Below, in pieces: positions 32,483 through 41,188 of a DNA stretch of 64,000 nt. Each line of letters opens with the position of its first letter. Position 1 is the stretch's first letter. The notes under the pieces were generated by a model that worked only from the letters and a program-made list of their open reading frames with translations, did no database searches and was not told where the DNA came from. Origin of the DNA: Shewanella livingstonensis. GTDB taxonomy: Bacteria; Pseudomonadota; Gammaproteobacteria; Enterobacterales; Shewanellaceae. The DNA lies in the NCBI RefSeq assembly GCF_003855395.1, contig NZ_CP034015.1:1808001-1872000 (forward strand), written 5' to 3'. Position numbers and translations under genes: made by a program.

Positions 32483-32957
32483 CAACTCTGAACTTGAGGC
32501 CGTTGAAGAAAATAGCGTGAGCCTGACAGGACGTCAGGCTAGCTTTCGCGGTACAGGTCGTTCTTTGGCATCTTGCCATCACGACATTCGTGAATCCATT
32601 CACATCAGATGTACCATCGGAAGCGTTAGCATTTTCATTCTTTACTATAAAGAGGTGGCTGAAGAACACTAAGACGAAGTTAAAAGCTGGATCAATTTCC
32701 GTCGCAATTTTTTCGCTGCAGTTGTTTGGTTAAAAAGCGAAAATGTTGCCGGAACGGCAGGGGTGATCCAAGAGGGGATTGCTGTTGATCCCCTTTTGGC
32801 CCGTGCAGGGTGGAACCTTGCGATGTTACTTCAAACGAAGTTTGAAAAAGCCTGGTGTGGGCGAAGCGCCACGACGTTAGTGGCCGTAGGCCATGAGTAC
32901 AAAAGTACAAAAGTACAAAGCAAACACCTGAATCCCGGCTTAAAAACACTGCCGGGA
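32483..32957 (-). repeat. Stem-loop repeat, copy D (outer right, inverted, expanded)
   Basis: Inverted counterpart of copy A, about 475 bp. Shared with A are GATCAATTTCCGTCGCAATT and the border CAAAGCAAACACCTG (32916-32930), an exact 15-bp inverted match to 28823-28837. Its hairpins are AGCCTGAC/GTCAGGCT (32520-32540), CCAAGAGGGGAT/ATCCCCTTTTGG (32768-32799) and CCCGGC/GCCGGG (32934-32956). The GGTACA hairpin is split by a ~50-bp insert (from about 32559) that holds two further small hairpins, TGGCA-TCT-TGCCA and GTGAAT-CC-ATTCAC. Confidence 0.85.
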
Positions 32958-32993
32958 CGACGAGAAGGTAGCTAACAAGCTATAAAATCGACG

Positions 32994-34652
32994 TTATTGA
33001 TGAGTCTGTGCGATTAACGCCAACAACTGTGGTAAATATTCGCTATCTAACGCGGCGATCTCAACTTGTTCCGTCAATACGTCGTGTAAAATCTGATGAC
33101 TGGTCAACGGATTGGCAAGCACGACTCTAAATACCGTCGTTTGTTGGCGTAAGTATTTTGCCGGTTTAATCCGTGTGCGTGACACAAACGATTTACCTTG
33201 TTCGCGTTGATGCTTTTGAATAAATTGTGTCAGTCCATCGAGTAGTTCATTGATTGAAGCAACTAAAACGGTATCTTGGTTGGCTAGAGCTGTAGTGAGT
33301 ATTGCTTGCACCGATTTTGGTACATAGCGATAGGTCAGCAAACATAACTCCGGTGCAGTGACTAACTCAAAGTCAGCATGTTGGTCGATGATTGAGCCAA
33401 AATAACGGGCTTTTTCTAGGCTGTTATTAATGAGGATTTCATAGCCATCACGGCCAATAATTTGAAGACAAGCATGCACTAGCATTGCCATCCCTGGGCG
33501 CGAACCTTCCAGCGTTTGACTGCCTAAGTCTTTTGAACCTACCCGTAGAATATATTCAGCATGGTGCACTATGGCTTTAGCCAGTTCAGGATCTTTAAAT
33601 AGCACCATACCGGCGCCCATTGGAACATACATTTGCTTATGAGCATCGATAGTGACGGAGTCAGCTAATTCGATGCCTTTCAATAAGTGGCTATATTTTT
33701 TGGACAATAAACTCGCGCCGCCCCAAGCAGCGTCGACATGAAAATGGCAATTTAGCTCGCTGGCTAACGCTGCTAATTCAGTTAAGGGATCCACATTGCC
33801 TGTTTCCGTTGTGCCAGCGATACCGACAATGGCCATCACTTTAATATTTTGTTGTGCCAGCTTTTCTGCTGCATCTCGCATGGCGGCGACATCGACTTTA
33901 TGATGCTCGTCTGTTGGGATACTAATGATGTTATCTCGGCCAATACCCAACAAGTCGGCTGTTTTACCCAAAGAGTAATGACCGCGATCTGACACTAAAA
34001 TAGCAAGGTCATCATAACCATAAAAGCGTAATGCTTTCGTCATTCCTTCGCGGGTGACGCCTTTAAAATCGCCGCAAGGTTGTAGCAGCCGGTTTCGGGC
34101 AATCCACAGTGCGGTGATATTGGCAACGGTGCCGCCTGAGCAAAATGCCCCAAGTGAATGGTTAGCGCTGTGCATCCATTGATGATAGAAATGATCAGAT
34201 TGCTGATACACCAAATGATGCATCATGCCTAACACTTGGCGTTCTAATGGAGTAAAGGCTTTGGATGTTTCAATTTTGACTAAATTTTGGTTTAGCCCGA
34301 CCATCATTTTTGACAGTGGTAACACAAAATAAGGCAAGGCCGAGGTCATGTGTCCAATAAAACTGGGTGCTGAAGTATGGACTGAATGAGCTACTAGGTT
34401 TTGCATTATTTCGTCGGCATAATCAGAAACGAATTTTGGATCTGTTGGGATCTGATAGGCGCTAAAGTCGGTTTCAATTTCTGACAGTGGTTTTTCCAGT
34501 GCGGCGATGCTATTACCTAAAAAACCTGCGAGGTCTTGAGATAGCTTTTGCTCAATAATGCTCAACGTCGAGGTTGAATCTTCAGGGGCGGTAAAAATAC
34601 GCAGTAAACTGTCTTCTGAAGCGTTTGCTTGACGGGTGATTTTCGAGGTCAT
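32994..34652 (-). CDS. panP: PanP, pyridoxal-dependent aspartate 1-decarboxylase
   Basis: 552-residue PLP enzyme of the group II decarboxylase fold that makes beta-alanine from aspartate in bacteria lacking PanD, feeding pantothenate and CoA synthesis. The PLP lysine lies in TIDAHKQMYVPMGAG (about 330), HVDAAWGG (about 303) holds the conserved Asp and Ala that contact the cofactor, and SGGTVANITALW (about 172-183) is the phosphate-binding region. Length and N-terminal sequence match the Vibrio/Shewanella PanP group rather than glutamate decarboxylase. The ATG is at 34652. It directly borders the accessory island and reads toward it. A role in PUFA cofactor supply would only be through CoA. 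Confidence 0.88.
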   Translation of the reverse strand: MTSKITRQANASEDSLLRIFTAPEDSTSTLSIIEQKLSQDLAGFLGNSIAALEKPLSEIETDFSAYQIPTDPKFVSDYADEIMQNLVAHSVHTSAPSFIGHMTSALPYFVLPLSKMMVGLNQNLVKIETSKAFTPLERQVLGMMHHLVYQQSDHFYHQWMHSANHSLGAFCSGGTVANITALWIARNRLLQPCGDFKGVTREGMTKALRFYGYDDLAILVSDRGHYSLGKTADLLGIGRDNIISIPTDEHHKVDVAAMRDAAEKLAQQNIKVMAIVGIAGTTETGNVDPLTELAALASELNCHFHVDAAWGGASLLSKKYSHLLKGIELADSVTIDAHKQMYVPMGAGMVLFKDPELAKAIVHHAEYILRVGSKDLGSQTLEGSRPGMAMLVHACLQIIGRDGYEILINNSLEKARYFGSIIDQHADFELVTAPELCLLTYRYVPKSVQAILTTALANQDTVLVASINELLDGLTQFIQKHQREQGKSFVSRTRIKPAKYLRQQTTVFRVVLANPLTSHQILHDVLTEQVEIAALDSEYLPQLLALIAQTHQ

Positions 34653-34842
34653 TTTGCTTGCCGTAATGATGAAAACTTCATCCTGATAGCATTGACGGGT
34701 GCTTTACGATTAACGCTGCACCTTCAGGACGAAATGAGGGTGCTAACTTTACTGTATGGCTGGTTCCGCTTCAAGCATTTATCGTGTTATTACTACGGAT
34801 TAGCTGCGGTTATTCAGAAGATGAAAGATGTTGATATGAATA

Positions 34843-34878
34843 ATCCAACACAAATGTGGTAAGGCATTTGTGTTGGAT
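34843..34878 (-). terminator. Terminator-like hairpin after the glycerate kinase operon
   Basis: A perfect 14-bp inverted repeat (34843-34856 with 34865-34878, loop 8) begins 5 bases after the glycerate kinase stop. The leftward T-run is short and broken, so strength is uncertain. Confidence 0.6.
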
Positions 34879-34882
34879 AAGA

Positions 34883-36052
34883 TTACTTACTCGCAAATGA
34901 AAGTGACATGATTGCAGCAATGTTGCGCGCGGTATTGGTTAGATTAACCTGAGCTTCAGACAATACTTGCTCTAAGGGCTGCAACGCAGGAATGATAGGG
35001 AAAATAGCGTGCATACCTTCGGCTAAAATAACATCTGCATTTTCACCAAGGCATCCTGAAATGCCAATTACCGGAATATTCTGTTGTTTGGCAACATTCA
35101 ATACTCCCATGGGGGTTTTACCAAATACGGTTTGACCGTCCATTCGACCTTCACCGGTGATAATGAGATCAGCATTAAGACAATGTTGTGCCAGCTTAAC
35201 GCTTTTTGTGACAATATCGACCCCAGGTTTTAAGGTTGCATTTAACAGTGTCATTACGCCAAACCCCATACCGCCAGCAGCACCAGCCCCTGGGTGCAAT
35301 TGACAGTGTCCATCAATGGGTTGGTTAAGGTGTTGGTTAATGACATGAGCAAAATGCCCCAAAGCGAGGTCAAGTTGCTCAACCATCTCGGTTGTAGCGC
35401 CTTTTTGTGGACCAAAAATAGCACTGGCGCCTCGCGGTCCACATAACGGATTATCGACGTCGCACGCCACTTCAATCGCGCACTCCTTAATGGCTGGATG
35501 GCATGATTGCATGTCGATGTAATGTAATGTGGCTAAGGCTGCGCCACCCAAAGGTAATGCAGTATTGGTTATATCATTTAGTTTTACGCCTAAAGCCTGC
35601 ATCATGCCCGCGCCGGCATCGTTAGTCGCACTGCCACCTAGGCCTAAAATGATGTGTCTTATGCCTCTGTCTAATGCATCGGCAATCAACTCACCAGTAC
35701 CAAAACTGGTGGTTAATAATGGATTACGTTGAGTGGATGGCACCAGGTGTAAACCTGATGCCGCAGCCATTTCGATTATTGCAGTTTGGTTTCCATCCTC
35801 ATCTAGTTGTCCTAACACGCCATAAAATGCGTTTACAGGTAAACCTAAAGGCCCAGTGACAGTAAGATTAATAATCTGTCCTTGGGTGGCATCGACCATC
35901 GCTTGCACAGTACCTTCGCCGCCGTCGGCCATTGGCACCTTACAATATTGCGCGTTTGGGAATACCTGCTTAAATCCATCTTCGATGGCATTAGCTACTT
36001 CAAGTGCGCTTAAGCTTTCTTTAAATGAATCTGGTGCAATAACGATTTTCAT
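34883..36052 (-). CDS. glxK: Glycerate kinase
   Basis: 389-residue cytosolic kinase of the GlxK/GarK family that phosphorylates D-glycerate, giving 2-phosphoglycerate by analogy with characterised GlxK/GarK enzymes. Family marks: IAPDSFKESLSALEVANAIEDG at the N-terminus, MADGGEGTVQAM (about 42-53), LGLGGSATNDAGAGM (about 138-152), and ITGEGRMDGQTVFGKTP (about 295-311). It follows the GntP-type permease by 20 bp and ends the operon, so the permease probably brings in glycerate. The name glxK is by family; garK would be equally fair. Confidence 0.93.
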   Translation of the reverse strand: MKIVIAPDSFKESLSALEVANAIEDGFKQVFPNAQYCKVPMADGGEGTVQAMVDATQGQIINLTVTGPLGLPVNAFYGVLGQLDEDGNQTAIIEMAAASGLHLVPSTQRNPLLTTSFGTGELIADALDRGIRHIILGLGGSATNDAGAGMMQALGVKLNDITNTALPLGGAALATLHYIDMQSCHPAIKECAIEVACDVDNPLCGPRGASAIFGPQKGATTEMVEQLDLALGHFAHVINQHLNQPIDGHCQLHPGAGAAGGMGFGVMTLLNATLKPGVDIVTKSVKLAQHCLNADLIITGEGRMDGQTVFGKTPMGVLNVAKQQNIPVIGISGCLGENADVILAEGMHAIFPIIPALQPLEQVLSEAQVNLTNTARNIAAIMSLSFASK

Positions 36053-36072
36053 ATAAGACTCTGATTAATAAT

Positions 36073-37431
36073 TTACAGTAAAAATAAACTCAGTAGATAA
36101 ACGGTAATCATCGCCGTGACACCTTGGACTAAAGTCGCCATTGTTTGAGCTCGATACGCTTGCTTGACGCTCATGCGGCTAAATTGAGTCACCACCCAGA
36201 AGAAGCTATCGTTTGCATGTGAGACGGTCATCGCACCTGCGCCAATCGCCATTACAGTTAACACTCGGCCCATTTCTGAGGCTAAACCGATATCGCCTAA
36301 TAATGGTGCCACTAACGCTGAAGTAGCGACTAATGCTACGGTAGATGAACCTTGTGCTGATTTGAGTGCGGCTGCCACGATAAATGGCATAAAAATGCCC
36401 ACACCTAAAGCGGATAAACTGCTACCTAAAAATGCGCCAATCTCGGTGGCTTTTAATACCGCACCAAATGCGCCGCCAGCACCAGTGATCAATAAAATCG
36501 GTGCCGATACCACTAAACCTTGGCTGATACGATCGCTAAACTCTTTGATTTTTTGGTTACTTTTTAATAGTGATAATGATAAAAATAAGCCGATCATTAA
36601 GGCGTTAACAGGCTGGCCCAAGAACACTAATAAATCGAATAAGCCTTGTTCACCGAGTGGTTTTGAAGGGAAGTTAGCCACCGAGCCTAAGCAGATTAAA
36701 ATGATAGGCACAAAAATAGGCGCAAATGCTTTGGTAGGACTAGGTAATTCGCCATAGGTTTTCTTTAGATCATCAAAATCTTCTTGTTGTAGATTCAGTT
36801 CATCGGCGCCTTCGCCGTCAGGTTGCTCATTGGCAAAACGATTGGCCCACAACATACCGGCAAAAGCGGCAATGGCAGCAACAAACACACCGACAGCAAT
36901 AACGAGTCCAAGTTGTGATTCAAGACCAAGATTACCCGCTGCAGCGATAGGGCCTGGGGTTGGCGGCACAAAGGTATGAGTTGCGTATAACCCAGTTGCT
37001 AGGGCGACGCTCATGGCAACTTGAGACACTTTCATCCGGTTTGCCATTGACTGTTTTAATGAATTTAAAATCACAAAACCTGAATCACAAAAAACAGGGA
37101 TCGACACTAAGTAACCAATCATTGACATTGTTAACGTTGGGAACCGTTGACCAAACAGTTTAATCACTACATCTGCCATGGTAATGGCTGCCCCACTTTT
37201 TTCGAGAATGGTACCGATAATGGTACCGAGCACAATGACTAAGCCGATATAACCTAAAATACCACCGAAACCGCCAGTGATGGTTTTGGCGATTTCATTG
37301 CTGGGTAAGCCATAGGCAAATGCGGTGAGGAACGACGCTAAAATGAGGGTTAAAAAAGGGTGGAGTTTAAATGTAGAGGTGGCGATGACGATAAAGGCTA
37401 TTACGCCGAGTAAGATCAATATTAGTCCCAT
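36073..37431 (-). CDS. GntP family permease, probably glycerate or related sugar acid uptake
   Basis: 452-residue inner membrane transporter with about a dozen hydrophobic segments and GntP family marks: THTFVPPTPGPIAAAGNLG (about 155-173), GGFGGILGYIG near residue 53, and SHANDSFFWVVTQFS near 405. GntP members carry gluconate, glycerate or related hydroxy acids with protons; the partner glycerate kinase makes glycerate the likely substrate, by inference. The ATG is at 37431. Two palindromic operator-like sites lie 75-130 bp upstream. Confidence 0.9.
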   Translation of the reverse strand: MGLILILLGVIAFIVIATSTFKLHPFLTLILASFLTAFAYGLPSNEIAKTITGGFGGILGYIGLVIVLGTIIGTILEKSGAAITMADVVIKLFGQRFPTLTMSMIGYLVSIPVFCDSGFVILNSLKQSMANRMKVSQVAMSVALATGLYATHTFVPPTPGPIAAAGNLGLESQLGLVIAVGVFVAAIAAFAGMLWANRFANEQPDGEGADELNLQQEDFDDLKKTYGELPSPTKAFAPIFVPIILICLGSVANFPSKPLGEQGLFDLLVFLGQPVNALMIGLFLSLSLLKSNQKIKEFSDRISQGLVVSAPILLITGAGGAFGAVLKATEIGAFLGSSLSALGVGIFMPFIVAAALKSAQGSSTVALVATSALVAPLLGDIGLASEMGRVLTVMAIGAGAMTVSHANDSFFWVVTQFSRMSVKQAYRAQTMATLVQGVTAMITVYLLSLFLL

Positions 37432-37504
37432 AGAGTACTCGTTATTTATTATTGTAGGGGTAGTTTAGTCTTTATCATAGTAAACCATTACCCATAAATT
37501 ACTC

Positions 37505-37560
37505 TGTGCGTTTGCACCAATAAATAAGCAAGCTGACGCTAAATTTGTGCGTACGCACAA
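37505..37560 (-). promoter_or_regulatory. Paired palindromic operators upstream of the glycerate operon
   Basis: A perfect 16-bp palindrome TTGTGCGTACGCACAA at 37545-37560, directly after the regulator stop codon, and an imperfect related site TGTGCGTTTGCACCA at 37505-37519. Centres are 41 bp apart, about four helical turns. They lie just upstream of the permease gene and are likely bound by the adjacent CdaR-type activator; that link is inference. Confidence 0.65.
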
Positions 37561-38718
37561 CTAGGTGCTGGGTTGATGAATTAACTGGCCTAAATATAAA
37601 CTCAGTAATCCATTAAAACTGCGTAGATCAATGTTGGTAATCGTTTGAATTTTATCTAGTCGATAACGCAGTGTGTTTCGATGAATAAACAAACTGTTAG
37701 CGCAGGCTTGGATATCTCCCATGTGATCTAGATAAGCGGCAAGTGTTTTTTGCAATTGCTGGTTATTGTCTACTTCAATGAGTTTTAGGTACGGCCCAGC
37801 AAGCGCATTACCTCGCCAGTGGTGCCGCAGTCCTGATAACAGCACTTGTAAGCTGTAGTCTTGGTATAAATATTTGGTTTTGGTTGGATGTAACTTTTTG
37901 CCAATATCTAACGTTTCTTTAGCGGTACGATAAGAGTAACTAATACCGAGTTCACCACCGAAATAATGCCCCAATGAAATATGCAGGCTAAGCTGCATAT
38001 TGGCGGGTAAGCGTTTGAGCAATTTGTTGATGCGTTGATTTTCAAGCTCTGGGTCAAATTGCTTACCATCTAAAAAAGCCGGTTTTAAAATCACTAATTG
38101 AGTGAGTGATGTCATCGCAATTAAGTTATCGCGTACAGGATTTTGTAATAAATACAGTACTTGTTTTAATGCTTGATTGTCTTGTTGATATAGTGGGTTA
38201 TTACTATCGAGCTCAATAATGGCGGCCACTCGCGGCACGTTTAAATCGATACCCAATTGCAATGCCCATTGTTGTAAAGAAGGTAAGTCTTGTTCATTGG
38301 CATGAATGAGTTGGGAAATAAACTCCTCTTTTTGACGATTCTGCCACTGTAATTGCTCTTGCAAGTTTGCTTGCTCAACAATCATCTCAGCTGTCATTTT
38401 AAGCAATTCACCATAGTGGCTTAATGTGTCTGGCTCGCCAGTGATACCGATAACACCAATCACTTGACCTTGGTAATGCAATGGTAAATTAAGCCCGGGT
38501 TTTACCCCTTGTAGGTTTGAGGCGATGGTTTGATTGATTTCAACATTGCGATTTTGGCTAATCGCTAATAGTGCACCTTCATGTACAGAGCCAATTCGAT
38601 CGATATCGCCTGAACCTAATATCACCGCCTGAGCATTCATAACATTGATATTATGCCCAATAATTTTCATGGTTCGGTCGACAATTTTAGCGGCAATTTG
38701 GGTATCAATCTGAAACAT
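37561..38718 (-). CDS. cdaR: CdaR-type sugar diacid regulator
   Basis: 385-residue transcription factor. The N-terminal diacid recognition domain reads MFQIDTQIAAKIVDRTMKIIGHNINVMN and onward to about residue 135, with SGDIDRIGSVHEGA typical of CdaR/SdaR; the C-terminal PucR-type helix-turn-helix is DHMGDIQACANSLFIHRNTLRYRLDKIQ (about 330-357). Family members activate glycerate/glucarate genes in response to the sugar acid. I place the start at ATG 38718 because the diacid domain begins there; the open frame extends 62 codons upstream to 38904 without family similarity. It lies upstream of and in line with the permease and kinase genes. Confidence 0.88.
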   Translation of the reverse strand: MFQIDTQIAAKIVDRTMKIIGHNINVMNAQAVILGSGDIDRIGSVHEGALLAISQNRNVEINQTIASNLQGVKPGLNLPLHYQGQVIGVIGITGEPDTLSHYGELLKMTAEMIVEQANLQEQLQWQNRQKEEFISQLIHANEQDLPSLQQWALQLGIDLNVPRVAAIIELDSNNPLYQQDNQALKQVLYLLQNPVRDNLIAMTSLTQLVILKPAFLDGKQFDPELENQRINKLLKRLPANMQLSLHISLGHYFGGELGISYSYRTAKETLDIGKKLHPTKTKYLYQDYSLQVLLSGLRHHWRGNALAGPYLKLIEVDNNQQLQKTLAAYLDHMGDIQACANSLFIHRNTLRYRLDKIQTITNIDLRSFNGLLSLYLGQLIHQPST

Positions 38719-39014
38719 GAATTTCTCTTGGCAATCAATATCGGTATTGAATGATACCTGATGTTGGCTAAGTATTGGGAGGACGTTAGTGCTTAAATGC
38801 GTAGGATATTTAAAATAAGAGGGAGTTTTTGAACCGGCAACTGGGTAGTAAAGATTAACAATATAAAATGGGGGGCAACATCCTTTTGCCCAAACTTCAA
38901 TCACAAGCTATTCACCTTGTTAATATAATGTTAAATCCGGTGTGATTGCAAGTTGTTTTTACAATAGGATGTTAGCGACCATTTTTGTACTAAAACGTCA
39001 TTAAATCAAATGAT
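38719..39014 (-). promoter_or_regulatory. Upstream region of the cdaR-type gene
   Basis: About 300 bp between cdaR and the cytochrome cluster. On the minus strand, TTGCAA at 38946-38951 and TATATT at 38922-38927 are 18 bp apart and could be the promoter, giving a leader of roughly 190 nt. No other element is recognised. Confidence 0.45.
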
Positions 39015-39056
39015 ATAAAAACGCCAACCTAGATAAGGTTGGCGTTATTTTTACGG
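39015..39056 (-). terminator. Terminator after the MtrB-like gene
   Basis: Inverted repeat ACGCCAACCT (39021-39030) with AGGTTGGCGT (39036-39045), loop of five, extended by A/T pairs and followed on the minus strand by five T residues. Confidence 0.8.
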
Positions 39057-39088
39057 TGAACCGCTCGGTTATATAACGGTTACTTCAC

Positions 39089-41176
39089 TTATAGCTTATA
39101 GCTGACGTTAAGCATAATCATGTGTGCAGTGTAATTATGTTGTAAGTTGCCTAAACTGATCACATTCCAAATGGTATCAGGGGCGATATCATTGGCGTCA
39201 TCATTATCAAGATACTTTTCCATTTTGTAGTCTATACGCAAAGCCATTTTTTCGGTGGCTTGATATTGTGCGTACACATTAATGTTATGTATTTTGGCAA
39301 AATAGTCACCATAATTACCACTAATACCTTGACTGACTTGGGTGGTACTGTCTGAGTCTGAGTAGGTATAGTCCAAGCCTAAGCGTAAACGACTGTCCAT
39401 TAAATTGTTATAACTTAAACCCGCACCAACAACATCGACGGTATCTTCTATATCAGCTTGCCATGTTGCAATATTAAAATTGGCACTGCCAGACTGAGCA
39501 GATTTTATGATTTGATGGTTATAAAATGTATTCACATTCATATCATCATTAATCATGTAGTTAACATTGATATCGTAGTTAGTATCTTTTGATTCAGTTA
39601 AGCCTATTTGGGTGTCGGCGTAGTCATCAATAGCATAACGAACCCCAAAATCGACGTTTAAGTTATCCATAGGAGTGTGGTTAAAACGCGCTTCCATTTG
39701 AGTACGGTCGCGGTCGGCTAAGTAATAGCGGCGTAACAATGGATTCTGCTCTGATGATGACGATTCTGATGCTTGATATTCTGAACCATCTCTTTTGCTG
39801 ACGCTGCCTTTAAGCCACATATCCCACATATCAAAACTATTGACACGTAAACGTGCCCAAACGTTATTGTCGTCAGTGGTTTCTCTACCTTGATTACTGC
39901 GTTCATCTCGCTTGAAATCATATCCTGCATCGAGTTTAATATTGTGGTTGATACGATAGTCAGTAGACAATTTAGCTCTGTGAGTGGTGAGATCGTATGG
40001 GGTGTTATACCTTACTTTGCCGGTGACATCATTAATGCTAATTTGGGTCCATTGTTCAATTTGGGTATTGTTCTCTCTATCGTTATAATCATAACTGCCG
40101 CTAAGGCGCCATTTTCGATTGAGTTTAGTGATTGCTTTGAGTGTCATGCCGGTAATGTCGACTTTGGCATCAATACTGTCAGCAGGTAATGAGTCGCTAT
40201 AACCTAAGTTAGTCAACTGCTGATCTTGGGTCATTTGACCTAAGAGTAAGCGGCCACTATAGCTGGTAATAGAATCATTATATTGACCCAATAACGAAAT
40301 TGTATGAGCTTCATTATCGGGGTCGAGTGCAATGTAACCCCTAGATTGGGCCCCAAACGTAGGATTAAAGGCACTGTCAAAGCCTAGCTGTTGGTTGTTA
40401 TTACTAAACACTGAACCATTGTAGTTTAAGCTGGTAAACCAGTTATCGCCACCGAGTTTAATCCCCGCGTTTAAAATGTCTGTAGTGTAATCAACAGGCT
40501 CTGCAAGCATTATCGATTGATTGAAAAAACTGCCAGAGGCAATCTTAGTACCGGTTTTCTCTTCGCGCTGAAAGTTAACATAGGTTGTGAACAGTGATTC
40601 TGTTTGGTATTCAAGCCCAAGACCTGCACGTTCGCGTTTTAGTGATAATTCAAATGGGGTTAAACTGCTATACAACATTGGCATGTCTGAACTAGCACCC
40701 GCGGTGACCCAATTACTGGCTAAGGTGAGGTTATCACTGCCAATATTTTGATAAGGACTTAACGCATTGCTGCTTTGGTAGGTTGCAATGGATCGATAGC
40801 CAAGATTGAGACGATATAGTCCTAATTTGCCAACATCAATCTCCATACGGCCATTGTCCATACCCAAGTTGTTGGCCGCCACTTTTGCTTGATAGCCATT
40901 GTTACCGCGATAGTTAATATCGGCATCTATTTTGCCTGCAGTTTGATTGCTGCTATTAAATGCGTTAGCGGAGTGAATATCATCTTCACTGTTATAACCA
41001 ATACCAACACCGACGGTGCCTGTGGTTCCCGTAGCCACCGCACAGGCTTTACATTGCCAAGCATCATACTTGATGTTGTCGGTGTTAGCGTTTGCTAGGC
41101 CATAACCATCTGCCATAAGGCTAAAGCTGGTACTAGTGAGTAACGCTAAGGTAATGAGGTTCAATTTAGTATTCAT
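39089..41176 (-). CDS. MtrB/PioB family decaheme-associated outer membrane porin
   Basis: 695-residue outer membrane beta-barrel expected to hold a periplasmic decaheme cytochrome and pass electrons to surface cytochromes, as MtrB does for MtrA and MtrC. It has a signal peptide (1-22, ending SLMADG), then the CxxC pair CKAC at about 43-46 that is characteristic of MtrB homologues, followed by about 26 alternating amphipathic strands and a C-terminal aromatic-poor strand ending NVSYKL. Which paralogue group (MtrB, MtrE or DmsF) cannot be settled by eye; its neighbour is DmsE-like. The ATG at 41176 follows AAGGAGAT, 12 bp after the cytochrome stop. Confidence 0.9.
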   Translation of the reverse strand: MNTKLNLITLALLTSTSFSLMADGYGLANANTDNIKYDAWQCKACAVATGTTGTVGVGIGYNSEDDIHSANAFNSSNQTAGKIDADINYRGNNGYQAKVAANNLGMDNGRMEIDVGKLGLYRLNLGYRSIATYQSSNALSPYQNIGSDNLTLASNWVTAGASSDMPMLYSSLTPFELSLKRERAGLGLEYQTESLFTTYVNFQREEKTGTKIASGSFFNQSIMLAEPVDYTTDILNAGIKLGGDNWFTSLNYNGSVFSNNNQQLGFDSAFNPTFGAQSRGYIALDPDNEAHTISLLGQYNDSITSYSGRLLLGQMTQDQQLTNLGYSDSLPADSIDAKVDITGMTLKAITKLNRKWRLSGSYDYNDRENNTQIEQWTQISINDVTGKVRYNTPYDLTTHRAKLSTDYRINHNIKLDAGYDFKRDERSNQGRETTDDNNVWARLRVNSFDMWDMWLKGSVSKRDGSEYQASESSSSEQNPLLRRYYLADRDRTQMEARFNHTPMDNLNVDFGVRYAIDDYADTQIGLTESKDTNYDINVNYMINDDMNVNTFYNHQIIKSAQSGSANFNIATWQADIEDTVDVVGAGLSYNNLMDSRLRLGLDYTYSDSDSTTQVSQGISGNYGDYFAKIHNINVYAQYQATEKMALRIDYKMEKYLDNDDANDIAPDTIWNVISLGNLQHNYTAHMIMLNVSYKL

Positions 41177-41188
41177 AATATAATCTCC

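Noticed and set aside
32013..32949. ORFs of 67-107 codons across repeat copies C and D
   Set aside because: They follow the repeat sequence, share peptides only because the DNA repeats, change frame between copies and have no start signals. The copies vary by compensating stem changes and not by codon-preserving changes.
28793..32957. Integron attC cassette array or CRISPR
   Set aside because: The repeats lack the RYYYAAC/GTTRRRY core pairs of attC sites, are inverted in pairs, and have no regular short repeat-spacer pattern.
38719..38904. N-terminal extension of the CdaR-type regulator
   Set aside because: The extra 62 codons have no family similarity, and the diacid-recognition domain begins exactly at the ATG 38718.
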